DNA of 9,082 nt, from NCBI GenBank assembly GCA_025929805.1, contig JAICPP010000134.1, forward strand, positions 1 through 9,082. Reading direction: 5' to 3'. Below, piece after piece: positions 1 to 5,985 of the stretch. Each line of letters starts with the position of its first letter. The first letter of the stretch is position 1. A program made the position numbers and the translations under genes. The notes under the pieces are model-generated. The model ran no database searches, had not been told where the DNA came from, and saw only the letters and a list, made by a program, of their open reading frames with translations. The DNA is from Gemmatimonadales bacterium. GTDB lineage: Bacteria; Gemmatimonadota; Gemmatimonadetes; Gemmatimonadales; GWC2-71-9.

Positions 1-165
1 CACGTGTCACACCAGCCAGATCTGATGGATCACGGGACGTAAGACGATGGTACTCTCGCCTCGACACAACGACGCTGCCCGTGGTCGCGTGGCGTAGCCG
101 CGTGGGCCATTGAGGAGTTCGAGCGTCTGGAGGACCTCTCCGGGGCGGACTTCGATCGGGAGTAC
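1..165 (+). pseudogene. Broken 5' part of the DUF4142 gene
   Basis: This stretch is in frame with the gene at 166 and still carries DUF4142-like sequence. Positions 25-36 encode MDHG, matching the 'M-V-x-D-H' helix motif seen later in the same protein. Positions 109-165 encode a segment (IEEFERLEDLSGADFDREY) that closely matches two later copies of the domain. An in-frame TAA at 40-42 separates the two pieces, and the segment between them fits the family poorly in any one frame. Either one or more indels disrupt the reading frame (real decay, or assembly error at the end of a contig) or translation restarts inside. The gene must begin outside the window. Confidence 0.45.
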
Positions 166-1443
166 ATGACGGCCATGATCCAGCACCACCAGGAGGACGT
201 CGCTGCCTTTCAAAGCCAGGGACAGTCGGCTCGATCGGCTGAAGCGCGGCAGATCGCCACCAGTGGATTGCCGGTGCTGCAGCAGCATCTCAACATGGCC
301 GTACAGGTAGGGAGGCAGATCGGGATCAACACCGGGGTCGCCGTAAATCCGAGCACTCCTACTCCGGCACCCACGCCGGCACCGGCCCCCAACACCGGGA
401 CGCCTCCAGTCGCCACGCCACAGCCGGTTCCCGGGGCCCAGAGCGACGTGAGCGCCGATTTGCCGTTTATACGGCAGGCGGGCAGCTCTAACCTGGTGGA
501 GATTCGTCTGGGCCAGGCGGCGCAGAGTAAGGGTAGCAACGCAGCGGTGAAGCAGTTTGCTCAGCGGATGGTCACCGACCACACCAACCTGCAGAACCAG
601 TTGACCGCTGCGGCGGCCACCGGTGGTCAGTCGTATACGCCGAGCATCGACCCGAGCGATCAGTGGCAGGTGACCCGTATCGAAAGGCTGTCCGGTGCGG
701 ATTTCGATCGCGCGTACATGAGCTACATGATTCGAGCCCACCAGAACGCGGTGAGTCAGTTCCAGATTCAGAGTCAGTCCGCTCGCTCGAATCAGATCCG
801 TACGCTGGCAACCAATGGCTTACCGATGCTGCAACAGCACTTGAGCCTGGCGGTCCAGGTGGGCAACCAGGTGGGCGCCGATACAACCACCACCGTGGCC
901 GGCCCCAATCAACCGGGTGGTGGCGGGAACCGAGGGGATGTACCCGCGCCCGCTGAGTTCGTGCGCGAGGTGCATGCCGATAACATGATGATGATCCAGC
1001 TCGGCGAACGGGCGCAGGAGCGGGCCAGGAACCGTGAGGTCCGTGAGTTCGCCGAGCGCGAGGCCCGGGACCACGAGCGGTTGCAGAATCAGTGGACCAG
1101 CATGGCCTCCCGGCATGGGCTGCCCTCCCGACCCGGCATGGGCCCACGGCACCGGGAAAAGGTCGAGCTGCTCGAAGACGCGAGAGGTAACAACGTCGAT
1201 CGGGTCTACATGACTCTGATGATCCAGCAGCACTCGGACGAGGTGAGCTACTGGAGGAAAGAAGGCAGGGCCAGCCGGTCCGCGCAGGTACGCGAGCTGG
1301 TGAACCGCGGTTTGCCCACGCTGGAGCGGCACTTTGAGCAGGCCAAGGAGATCGGCCGGCGGATCGGAGTCAATCCTGAAGCTGCGCTCCGGAACCGGAC
1401 CGATGTCAGCCGGGCAAAGAAGAAGGACAAGAACCGGGATTAA
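166..1443 (+). CDS. Multi-domain DUF4142 protein (ferritin-like helical bundles), N-terminus missing
   Basis: The protein has 425 residues from the first usable ATG and contains repeated DUF4142 units, which are predicted four-helix, ferritin-like domains usually found in exported proteins. Residues 1-55 are the C-terminal half of a first unit (YM-x-x-MI-x-HH motif at its start). A Pro/Thr/Ala-rich linker covers about 60-92. A complete unit covers about 96-236, a Gly-rich linker follows, and a third unit covers about 261-405 before a basic tail rich in Lys and Arg. The motifs YMTAMIQHH, YMSYMIRAH and YMTLMIQQH recur at matching places. Homology continues upstream of this ATG with no other ATG available, so 166 is a formal start, not a trusted one. 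No signal peptide can be seen because the true N-terminus is missing. The family's biochemical role is not established. A strong terminator follows the stop. Confidence 0.85.
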   Translation: MTAMIQHHQEDVAAFQSQGQSARSAEARQIATSGLPVLQQHLNMAVQVGRQIGINTGVAVNPSTPTPAPTPAPAPNTGTPPVATPQPVPGAQSDVSADLPFIRQAGSSNLVEIRLGQAAQSKGSNAAVKQFAQRMVTDHTNLQNQLTAAAATGGQSYTPSIDPSDQWQVTRIERLSGADFDRAYMSYMIRAHQNAVSQFQIQSQSARSNQIRTLATNGLPMLQQHLSLAVQVGNQVGADTTTTVAGPNQPGGGGNRGDVPAPAEFVREVHADNMMMIQLGERAQERARNREVREFAEREARDHERLQNQWTSMASRHGLPSRPGMGPRHREKVELLEDARGNNVDRVYMTLMIQQHSDEVSYWRKEGRASRSAQVRELVNRGLPTLERHFEQAKEIGRRIGVNPEAALRNRTDVSRAKKKDKNRD

Positions 1444-1462
1444 CTCTACTGCATCACTTTAC

Positions 1463-1492
1463 GGGGCGCCGATCAGGGCGCCCCTCTTTTTT
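1463..1492 (+). terminator. Rho-independent terminator of the DUF4142 gene
   Basis: GGGGCGCC (1463-1470) pairs perfectly with GGCGCCCC (1477-1484) over a six-base loop and is followed by TCTTTTTT. It lies 20 bases after the stop codon. Confidence 0.93.
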
Positions 1493-1548
1493 CGAACTAC
1501 CCAGCAGCGGTTCAAACTATTCGGAGTTGCGTTTTCTATGATCAAGGC

Positions 1549-1952
1549 TTGTTGACAATGTTGGGAATGTTCGTCTAAGTGGATAACCTGCACCCTCTTG
1601 CGCGATCGAAACTGATTTCCTATGTTGTCCTCGCCAACTCGAAAAATTGATCGTTTTTCGGTTGGAAAGACGAGACCAATCGCGTGTCTCGTCCACGTCG
1701 CAGTAGCGCGGCGACGTGCCGAAGCAAGAAGCTGATCCGCGATTCAGCCGACTTGCAGCGCTCGTGCTGGTGAACCAGATGGAATGCACGCCATCTGGGG
1801 ATAAAAGCCGGAGCTCTCGAGGCCATACCGCAAACGCTACAGTTTAGGCGGCGGCCAACAGAAGAAGAACGGGGAAGCAAATTCTCCGACTCCGGGTAAC
1901 CAGCACGCGGGCGGCCCGTATTCCTTTCGGGGAATGCGGGCCGCCTTTGTTT
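1549..1952 (+). ncRNA. Candidate structured non-coding RNA, class unknown
   Basis: No convincing protein gene lies between 1493 and 2063, but the stretch is full of inverted repeats. Hairpins: 1634-1665 (12 pairs, one bulge), 1669-1693 (8 pairs), 1694-1718 (8 pairs, directly abutting the previous one), 1731-1748 (5 pairs), 1775-1798 (8 pairs, CCAGATGG/CCATCTGG), 1828-1851 (8 pairs with a two-base bulge) and 1870-1888 (7 pairs, one wobble). A long-range stem CGTGCTGGT (1763-1771) / ACCAGCACG (1899-1907) encloses the last three and ends two bases before a terminator hairpin. A possible -10 box TATGAT at 1537-1542 would start transcription near 1549; its -35 (TTCAAA, 20 bases upstream) is poor. 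I checked by eye for hallmarks of tmRNA, RNase P RNA, 6S RNA, SRP RNA and the cobalamin, TPP and cyclic-di-GMP riboswitches and found none. A leader of the YHS gene is possible, but the terminator argues for an independent transcript. Confidence 0.45.
1910..1952 (+). terminator. Strong terminator closing the candidate RNA
   Basis: A 15-pair stem (1910-1924 with 1931-1945, one G-T wobble, loop TTTCGG) is followed by TTTGTTTT. The T-tract is on the plus strand only. No protein gene upstream explains it, since the DUF4142 gene already has its own terminator at 1463-1492. Confidence 0.9.
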
Positions 1953-1990
1953 TATGGGGGGTACGGGATGCGATGAGGGGTCGAAGGCGC

Positions 1991-2010
1991 TCGGTGAGGC
2001 AAATCACCGA
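1991..2010 (+). promoter_or_regulatory. Inverted repeat upstream of the YHS gene
   Basis: TCGGTGA (1991-1997), a six-base spacer and TCACCGA (2004-2010) form a perfect 7-base dyad 53 bases before the YHS start. It could be an operator or an mRNA hairpin. I could not identify a convincing -35/-10 pair nearby. Confidence 0.35.
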
Positions 2011-2063
2011 AGCAGAACCTCACACCCGAAACATTGCCCTTTGGGATTTAAACGGAGTTTGCC

Positions 2064-2333
2064 ATGAGCCAAGTCAAAGACCCCGTCTGCGGCATGCTGA
2101 TCGACCGCAAAACTGCCGCCGACAGCACAAGTTTCGAATCACAAGAGGTTTACTTCTGCTCCGACCAGTGCCGGCGGGACTTCGAGGCCGATCCGGGACG
2201 GTATTACGACCGGCTGGAGCGTGATGAGCCGCCCTATACCGTAACCGAAGGCTTGGCCGTGCCGAAATTCGGCTCGGCTGGAAGTGGAGGGCTGGAGTAC
2301 GAGGGCGCGCCTAAGCGGCACGGGCGCCGTTGA
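2064..2333 (+). CDS. YHS-domain protein (putative metal-binding)
   Basis: This 89-residue protein has a complete YHS domain in its N-terminal half: DPVCGM at residues 6-11, then YFCS at 30-33, Cys36, and F-x-x-DP-x-x-Y at 40-47. YHS domains are small, Cys-containing modules, often fused to copper-transporting ATPases or standing alone as presumed metal-binding proteins. The likely ligands here are Cys9, Cys32 and Cys36. The remaining 40 residues (EPPYTVTEG and a Gly/Arg-rich tail) look disordered. A good ribosome binding site (GGAG, six bases before the ATG) fixes the start. No signal peptide or membrane segment is visible, so it is probably cytoplasmic. It stands alone between the candidate RNA and a bidirectional terminator. 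The metal is unknown. Confidence 0.9.
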   Translation: MSQVKDPVCGMLIDRKTAADSTSFESQEVYFCSDQCRRDFEADPGRYYDRLERDEPPYTVTEGLAVPKFGSAGSGGLEYEGAPKRHGRR

Positions 2334-2350
2334 AGACACTCAGCTAATTG

Positions 2351-2386
2351 AAAAGCCGTCCCGGTTGGCCCGGAGACGGCTTTTTT
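2351..2386. terminator. Bidirectional terminator between convergent genes
   Basis: AAAAGCCGTC (2351-2360) pairs with GACGGCTTTT (2375-2384), with an inner CCGG/CCGG stem. TTTTTT follows on the plus strand and a TTTT run follows on the minus strand. It can end both the YHS transcript and the minus-strand transcript that finishes at 2403. Confidence 0.9.
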
Positions 2387-2402
2387 CTGCTATAGCGGAT
2401 CC

Positions 2403-2636
2403 CTAACCTGCGAGACGACGGGGCCGGTGAGAAGCGCCCTGGGGTGGTCCGTAGCCCTGAAACTCGAAGTGAGCATCGGACAGTGGGCGGCCCTGCAGTA
2501 CCCATCTCGGCGAGCCGCGTCGCTGCTGCTGCAACACCATCTCCGCCAGCCAGGCTGCGTTGTGCCAAACACCCGGGGTGATCTTCGGGTACCACTCTTC
2601 GTAGCTCGGCCTGATTCTGGCCACTCGGGAATTCAC
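2403..2636 (-). CDS. Small conserved-looking hypothetical protein, Trp/Tyr-rich
   Basis: The product has 77 residues and I cannot assign a function. It starts at a GTG with AAAGGA four bases upstream, which makes the start credible. The core is rich in aromatic residues: YEEWYPKITPGVW at 12-24, then WLAEMVLQQQ, PRWVLQGR and HFEFQG, ending in a basic, probably disordered tail. This looks like a small folded domain of about 60 residues rather than a chance reading frame. I have the impression of having seen similar short proteins in Gemmatimonadota but cannot name a family. It lies 99 bases downstream of the gene at 2736-3116 on the same strand with no terminator between, so the two are probably cotranscribed and end at the terminator at 2351-2386. 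No signal peptide or membrane segment. Confidence 0.65.
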   Translation of the reverse strand: MNSRVARIRPSYEEWYPKITPGVWHNAAWLAEMVLQQQRRGSPRWVLQGRPLSDAHFEFQGYGPPQGASHRPRRLAG

Positions 2637-2735
2637 GTAATCCTTTCGTCTCTACCTCACGCTAACAGGAAAGCGGTGGTGAGACTAAGAGCTGGATCAC
2701 TGAACCGAGCTTCAGGCTTAGGCCAATCCCTCCGA

Positions 2736-3116
2736 TCAACTCAGCAGGTCAAGCTCATCCAAATAGGCGGCTACCGCCACCAGAGCAGGTAGGCTGGGTT
2801 CTGCCCTGAATCGGTATGCCGCATCTCGCAGTCCAGGCACAACGGGTCCACCAGTCTGCTTGCGATAGCGACGATAGGCGTGGCCCATTTCGCGAAAGAC
2901 CCGCTTGAGCGATTGGGTCTCTCGCAGCTCGGCGTCATTCTTCGACTCGAAGAGGGTGGTATCCGATCGCCGGGGGCGCCGGGTAGATGAGCGTTTGGTA
3001 CTTGGTTCGCCTTCGAGGGTGAGCCGGGCATTGATCACGCGCTCGGCCACACGATCTGTCAGGGACTGAGAGAGCTCAGCAGGCTCCGACACCGGTCGGG
3101 GCGGAAGGTTTTTCAT
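2736..3116 (-). CDS. Hypothetical protein, paralogue of the product of 6270-6662
   Basis: This 126-residue protein has no function I recognise. Its last 58 residues are nearly the same as those of the protein at 6270-6662: both carry YRRYRKQTG, then LRDAAY-x-FRAEPSL, then LVAVAAYLDELDLLS at the C-terminus. The N-terminal half is diverged and Arg/Ser-rich, apart from a shared helix (LTDRVAERV versus LIDRVHVRV). The start is taken at 3116 because the paralogue begins at the matching MK and AGGA lies four bases upstream; the frame stays open to 3218 but that extension has no counterpart. The Arg/Lys-rich middle of the block (RRYRKQTG) could contact nucleic acid, which is only a guess. It is probably cytoplasmic, and cotranscribed with the small gene at 2403-2636. 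Confidence 0.75.
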   Translation of the reverse strand: MKNLPPRPVSEPAELSQSLTDRVAERVINARLTLEGEPSTKRSSTRRPRRSDTTLFESKNDAELRETQSLKRVFREMGHAYRRYRKQTGGPVVPGLRDAAYRFRAEPSLPALVAVAAYLDELDLLS

Positions 3117-3330
3117 GGGATCCTGTCCGGGTAAGAGAGGCACCTCCAGGCCTGAATGGAACAGAGGGGCAGCTAAACCTAACCGGGGGTTGGGCATTTG
3201 GCGAATCACTCTGGCCATCAGTCACCGGCTGATTAGGGTCGCGTCGGTACCTTGAAGAGGGAGCCCGCGTAATCGAGGCGGAACCGCCACTGTAAGCCTT
3301 GACTATGTCCCATCTTACGCGGAAAGCCCT

Positions 3331-4212
3331 ATGTTCCTACTCAGCCTGGCCCTTCTGACCACTAATCTGGACAGTGCTGTCGTGCGCGACATCCAAGTCG
3401 CTGAGGGCGAGACGCTTCGCACCACCAGCCTGGGGTCGGGCCGTCCCATCGTGCTTATCCCGGGAATCTTCGGGGGCGCCTACGGCTACCGGAAGATCAT
3501 CACGCCGCTGGTTGCCCAGGGATATCGCACCATCGTGGTGGAGCCGCTTGGTTACGGCTCATCCTCCCATCCCAAGAACGCGGACTATTCGTTCGGTGCT
3601 CAAACAGTCCGGGTTGCACGCACCCTGGACCAGATGGGCGTCCGAGAAGCATTGGTGATTGCCCAGTCCTCCGGCGCCGCAATCGCTTTCCGTTTGGCCA
3701 TCCAGCGGCCCGATCTGGTGCGGGGACTCCTCTCCATTGATGGCGGTCCCGCGGAGAGCGCCGCGACACCGGGACTGAAAAAGGCATTCAAGTTCGGAGG
3801 AGGCCTGGTCAAGTTCGCTATGGATCAATCAAAGCTCCGTCACGATGTGCGCCGCGAAATTGTGAAGAATTCCGGCGATACCACCTGGGTGACGGACGCG
3901 GTGATCCGGGCGTACACCGCGGGCCAAACGTCGGACATGGGCGGCTCGATCGACGCGTTCCATCGAATGTCGAAGTCCAAGGAGAAGAGCTCGCTGGTGG
4001 AGCGGCTCCATCAGTGCACCGCACCGGTGCTGCTGCTGGTGGGTACGGTCCCGCATCCTACCGAGGTAACCGGCGACCAGCGGGAGCTGCTGAAGAAGAA
4101 GCTGCCCCGTTTCGCCAGCCAGGGCGTGCGCGGCGCGGGTCAGTACATCCAGGAGGAGCAGCCGGCCGCGATCGTGACAGCAGTGGCGAGGCTGGATCGG
4201 GTGGCGAAGTAG
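3331..4212 (+). CDS. Alpha/beta-hydrolase-fold protein with a substituted catalytic His
   Basis: The protein has 293 residues, a usual length for the alpha/beta hydrolase fold. A short hydrophobic N-terminus (MFLLSLALLTTNLDSA) could be a signal peptide but lacks positive charge. PGIFGG at 44-49 is the oxyanion-hole loop. AQSSG at 111-115 is the nucleophile elbow, with Ser113 as nucleophile and Ala in place of the first Gly. Strand 6 ends in SIDGG, where Asp137 could serve as the acid; the usual position after strand 7 reads GTVPHPTE and has no clear Asp. The C-terminal motif normally GAGH-x-x-x-EEQP reads GAGQYIQEEQP, so the expected catalytic His is Gln271. The protein may be inactive as an esterase or may use another residue such as His242. 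The gene diverges from the minus-strand gene at 2736-3116. The ribosome binding site GGAAAG lies four bases before the ATG. Substrate unknown. Confidence 0.85.
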   Translation: MFLLSLALLTTNLDSAVVRDIQVAEGETLRTTSLGSGRPIVLIPGIFGGAYGYRKIITPLVAQGYRTIVVEPLGYGSSSHPKNADYSFGAQTVRVARTLDQMGVREALVIAQSSGAAIAFRLAIQRPDLVRGLLSIDGGPAESAATPGLKKAFKFGGGLVKFAMDQSKLRHDVRREIVKNSGDTTWVTDAVIRAYTAGQTSDMGGSIDAFHRMSKSKEKSSLVERLHQCTAPVLLLVGTVPHPTEVTGDQRELLKKKLPRFASQGVRGAGQYIQEEQPAAIVTAVARLDRVAK

Positions 4213-4268
4213 CTTATTCAGGGGTCCGCCTATGTCAGCCGAGGGGTGATCGGCCTGCGCACCGGCCA

Positions 4269-4297
4269 TAGCGGAGGCGCGCTTCACTACCTATAGT
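4269..4297 (+). promoter_or_regulatory. Weak candidate promoter of the response-regulator gene
   Basis: TATAGT at 4292-4297 is one base from the -10 consensus, in a locally AT-rich patch 51 bases before the start codon. The -35 region 17 bases upstream (TAGCGG) does not match, so an activator or another sigma factor would be needed. The segment before it (about 4229-4277) contains nested inverted repeats, for example GCCGA/TCGGC at 4240-4256, but no T-tract that would make a terminator. Confidence 0.25.
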
Positions 4298-4348
4298 TAA
4301 ATCAAACTTTCGGCCGAACCACCTCGAAAATTTGCTCCGTAGGGCGGC

Positions 4349-4909
4349 ATGGACGACGTCGCGACACCGCACGGGCCAATCTGGCACGGCGCCACCGTGC
4401 TAGTAGTTGACAATGAGCCGGTCACACGCAAACTGGTACGTCGCACCCTCGAGGCCGAAGGCTTTCACGTCGAGGAGGCCAACGACGGCGAGTCCGCGCT
4501 GGCCCTGATCCAGGCGCGCGAGGAACCATTCGATCTGGTACTCACCGATCTTTCCATGCCCGGGATCGATGGGCGGCAGGTGTCGGAGACCCTGGCACGC
4601 TACCGACCCAACGTCGCGGTTCTCTGCATGTCGGGCGATCCGGACTCGGTGCCGCGGATTGGCCCCTCAGACACACCCGTCCGGGTCATGTTGAAGCCGT
4701 TCACCGCCGAAGACCTGTATCACGCGGTTCGGGATGCGATCAGTCGCTCTGCCGATCTGACCGCGATCGCTGAGGATGAAATCATTCGGGCGCATGCCAG
4801 ATTGAGCAAGTTCGCGAAGTCATTGGAGGAGAGTCGGACTATGCGGGTGCATACACTGGACCTGGTGGTGGCTGCACGGGAGCTACGCCGGGGTGCGGCT
4901 TCGGGATAG
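4349..4909 (+). CDS. Response regulator, receiver domain with helical tail and no output domain
   Basis: Residues 15-133 of this 186-residue protein are a CheY-like receiver domain. The phosphoryl-acceptor is Asp67 in LVLTDLSMPG. The conserved Ser/Thr is Ser95 in CMSGD, and Lys116 sits in the LKPF motif. The acidic pocket reads VVDNEP (Asp21-Asn22-Glu23), with Asn at a position usually Asp. The last 50 or so residues (HARLSKFAKSLEESRTMRVHTLDLVVAARELR) look helical and contain no recognised DNA-binding, GGDEF or HPt domain. The protein may therefore act by protein contact, as a phosphate relay or in a chemotaxis-like role. No histidine kinase is encoded in the window, so its partner is unknown. 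It ends before a bidirectional terminator shared with the convergent ABM-like gene. The start is preceded by a modest AGGG. Confidence 0.9.
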   Translation: MDDVATPHGPIWHGATVLVVDNEPVTRKLVRRTLEAEGFHVEEANDGESALALIQAREEPFDLVLTDLSMPGIDGRQVSETLARYRPNVAVLCMSGDPDSVPRIGPSDTPVRVMLKPFTAEDLYHAVRDAISRSADLTAIAEDEIIRAHARLSKFAKSLEESRTMRVHTLDLVVAARELRRGAASG

Positions 4910-4957
4910 AGGGCGAGGCTCGCTAGCCTGCCGGTTAGGTTCCGCCACTGACAAAAA

Positions 4958-4990
4958 GAGGGGGAGAGCGGACAAGCAGCTCTCCCCTTT
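4958..4990. terminator. Bidirectional terminator between response regulator and ABM-like gene
   Basis: GGGGAGAGC (4961-4969) pairs with GCTCTCCCC (4979-4987). On the minus strand the stem is followed by TCTTTTTG, a good T-tract for the gene ending at 5013; on the plus strand only TTTCGTT follows. The stem and its flank resemble the terminator at 7380-7411, which ends the other ABM-like unit. Confidence 0.85.
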
Positions 4991-5012
4991 CGTTCATCCC
5001 AACGGATCGGGC

Positions 5013-5327
5013 TTACCTGTTAGAGACGGTCTTTTCCAGGGTCGAGAATGCAACCTCGTAGCCACGCACTTCTGGGGTCCCTTCAACTACTCTCGCCAGG
5101 CTCTTGAGCACCTGGGGGTAGGTCTCGCGATTGTAGAGGTCCGCGTTTTCCCTGCGTTCCCACAAGCTGATGGCAATCACCTGCTTGTTGTCCGGGCTGA
5201 CGAACGTGATCTCCTCGTTGAAGCCGTTCTGCTTCTGAAGCAGGGGCAGAATCTCCCGCTCGAACATCTGGGTTAACTCTTCCCGCTGGTTCGGCTTCAG
5301 ATTCATCGAAACGTGTCGTGCGTACAT
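5013..5327 (-). CDS. ABM-like protein, single copy (dimeric alpha-beta barrel)
   Basis: The 104-residue protein has the size and pattern of antibiotic-biosynthesis-monooxygenase (ABM)-like proteins, small ferredoxin-like domains that dimerise. A first strand (MYARHVSMNL) leads into helix EELTQMFEREILPLLQKQ, then the strand pair EITFVSPDN and VIAISLWE, then the helix ENADLYNRETYPQVLKSL, and a last strand GYEVAFST. Substrate is unknown; the family includes quinol and heme monooxygenases, but the key residues of those are not recognisable here. It is about three-quarters identical to the protein at 7808-8125 and also related to that at 7435-7752. The start at 5327 is set by a perfect AAAGGAG, and by paralogue alignment; the frame is open up to 5387, but that point coincides with the predicted transcription start. 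The gene has its own promoter, upstream inverted repeat and terminator. Confidence 0.88.
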   Translation of the reverse strand: MYARHVSMNLKPNQREELTQMFEREILPLLQKQNGFNEEITFVSPDNKQVIAISLWERRENADLYNRETYPQVLKSLARVVEGTPEVRGYEVAFSTLEKTVSNR

Positions 5328-5355
5328 GAGAACTCCTTTGGGCGTATGTGGTTCA

Positions 5356-5372
5356 ATAGTGGTAGCCACTAT
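5356..5372. promoter_or_regulatory. Perfect palindrome in the leader of the single ABM-like gene
   Basis: ATAGTGG (5356-5362), three bases, CCACTAT (5366-5372). It lies within the predicted 5' untranslated leader, 29 bases before the start codon, so it could be an operator or a small mRNA hairpin. The matching leader at 8126-8182 keeps part of the flank (TTCAAT, TGGTAG) but not the dyad. Confidence 0.4.
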
Positions 5373-5392
5373 GTAAGTATTTGTCATAACAG

Positions 5393-5421
5393 AAGATAAG
5401 TTACTGTACTATATTTGTCAA
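5393..5421 (-). promoter_or_regulatory. Sigma70-like promoter of the single ABM-like gene
   Basis: On the minus strand TTGACA (5421-5416), a 17-base spacer and TATCTT (5398-5393). The predicted transcription start is near 5386. The spacer shares GTACAGT with the promoter at 8189-8217, and both have TACT directly before the -35. Confidence 0.82.
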
Positions 5422-5453
5422 GTACCGAGTAGCCTTCCCAACACGCTCACTTG

Positions 5454-5476
5454 CACTTAACTAGAGATTGTTAATT
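5454..5476. promoter_or_regulatory. Upstream inverted repeat, copy 1 (candidate regulator site)
   Basis: Plus strand CACTTAAC (5454-5461), six bases, TTGTTAATT (5468-5476). The dyad is TTAAC-N8-GTTAA, centred about 80 bases before the predicted start of the ABM-like transcript. The copy at 8251-8273 is identical outside the six central bases and lies at nearly the same distance (33 instead of 32 bases) from its own -35. Confidence 0.6.
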
Positions 5477-5503
5477 GCTCCTCATTCTCGCCCAGGTGTC
5501 GGA

Positions 5504-5974
5504 TCAGGCCAGGCGCCATTCGGCCAGAGAAGCATAGGCCAGTCTCCGACCCTGGTCGGGATTGATCGTCAGCTCCAGAGCGGTCACCGTCGCGAGCTCT
5601 ACGTTGAAATCCTCCACCTCGCTGGTGGAGCCCTCCGGGCTGAAGGTGTATTGCTGGCGCACTATGTCACGGAACGAGCGTCCACCATCCGGCGACCAGC
5701 GCAAGGCGAACTCCTGGGTCCTAGTGGCCTCAGGCTCATCGAAGCGGAGCCGGATCCGCCGGAGTAGTTGCGGGTGATGAAAGAGCAGGCGGATGCTCTG
5801 CACTCCAGGCTCCGCCGCCCGCCATCCCGACCTGCTCCTCGGCAGGAGGGCGCCCTCGACCGGGTAGGCCGCGTCTTCGGACGTGAGCTCCACCTGTGCC
5901 ATGTCTTCCAGGTCCCACCAGGTCCCCTCCGGCTCATCCTTGTATCCCGGTACTTCCGTCAGCCGCTTTTGCAT
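5504..5974 (-). CDS. Hypothetical protein, possible discoidin-like beta-sandwich
   Basis: The product has 156 residues and no catalytic motif I recognise. It opens with QKRLTEVPGYKDEPEGTWWD and continues with a strand-rich body: SIRLLFHHPQLLRRIRLRF, TQEFALRWSPDGG, FRDIVRQQYTFSP, and a last stretch ALELTINPD before SLAEWRLA. The pattern, especially the 'ALELTI-x-PD' strand and the W near each end, resembles discoidin / F5-8 type C-like carbohydrate-binding folds, but no signal peptide is present, so the protein is probably cytoplasmic. The start is fixed by AGGAGG seven bases upstream. The binding site lies at the very end of the preceding gene (5986-6237), 11 bases away, which indicates one operon. 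I saw no clear terminator between 5504 and the regulatory region at 5393-5476. Fold assignment is tentative. Confidence 0.82.
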   Translation of the reverse strand: MQKRLTEVPGYKDEPEGTWWDLEDMAQVELTSEDAAYPVEGALLPRSRSGWRAAEPGVQSIRLLFHHPQLLRRIRLRFDEPEATRTQEFALRWSPDGGRSFRDIVRQQYTFSPEGSTSEVEDFNVELATVTALELTINPDQGRRLAYASLAEWRLA

Positions 5975-5985
5975 AGTGATGCCTC

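Noticed and set aside
346..402. Pro/Ala/Thr-coding repetitive stretch as a DNA repeat element
   Set aside because: It encodes an ordinary flexible linker between two DUF4142 domains and is in frame with them, so it needs no separate explanation.
7..741. 244-residue open frame on the minus strand
   Set aside because: It lies entirely opposite the DUF4142 gene, has the Arg/Gly/Leu-rich composition of an antisense shadow, and shows no motif or ribosome binding site.
1552..1580. TTGACA at 1552-1557 as -35 of the candidate RNA
   Set aside because: At spacers of 16-18 bases the -10 positions read CTAAGT or similar, matching only two or three consensus bases.
1549..1952. tmRNA, RNase P RNA, 6S RNA, SRP RNA or a common riboswitch
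   Set aside because: The conserved sequence hallmarks that I know for these classes are missing on both strands. The long-range stem alone does not identify a class.
2427..2792. 121-residue plus-strand open frame
   Set aside because: It runs across two minus-strand genes and their gap, shows no motif, and lies directly after the terminator of the YHS gene with no promoter.
3117..3218. 34-residue N-terminal extension of the gene at 2736-3116
   Set aside because: The paralogue starts at the matching MK residues and has no such extension; AGGA precedes the ATG at 3116. I also see no strong promoter or other element in the divergent gap 3117-3330.
5328..5387. 20-residue N-terminal extension of the single ABM-like gene
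   Set aside because: The extension has no counterpart in the two paralogues, its ATG coincides with the predicted transcription start, and a perfect ribosome binding site precedes the start at 5327.
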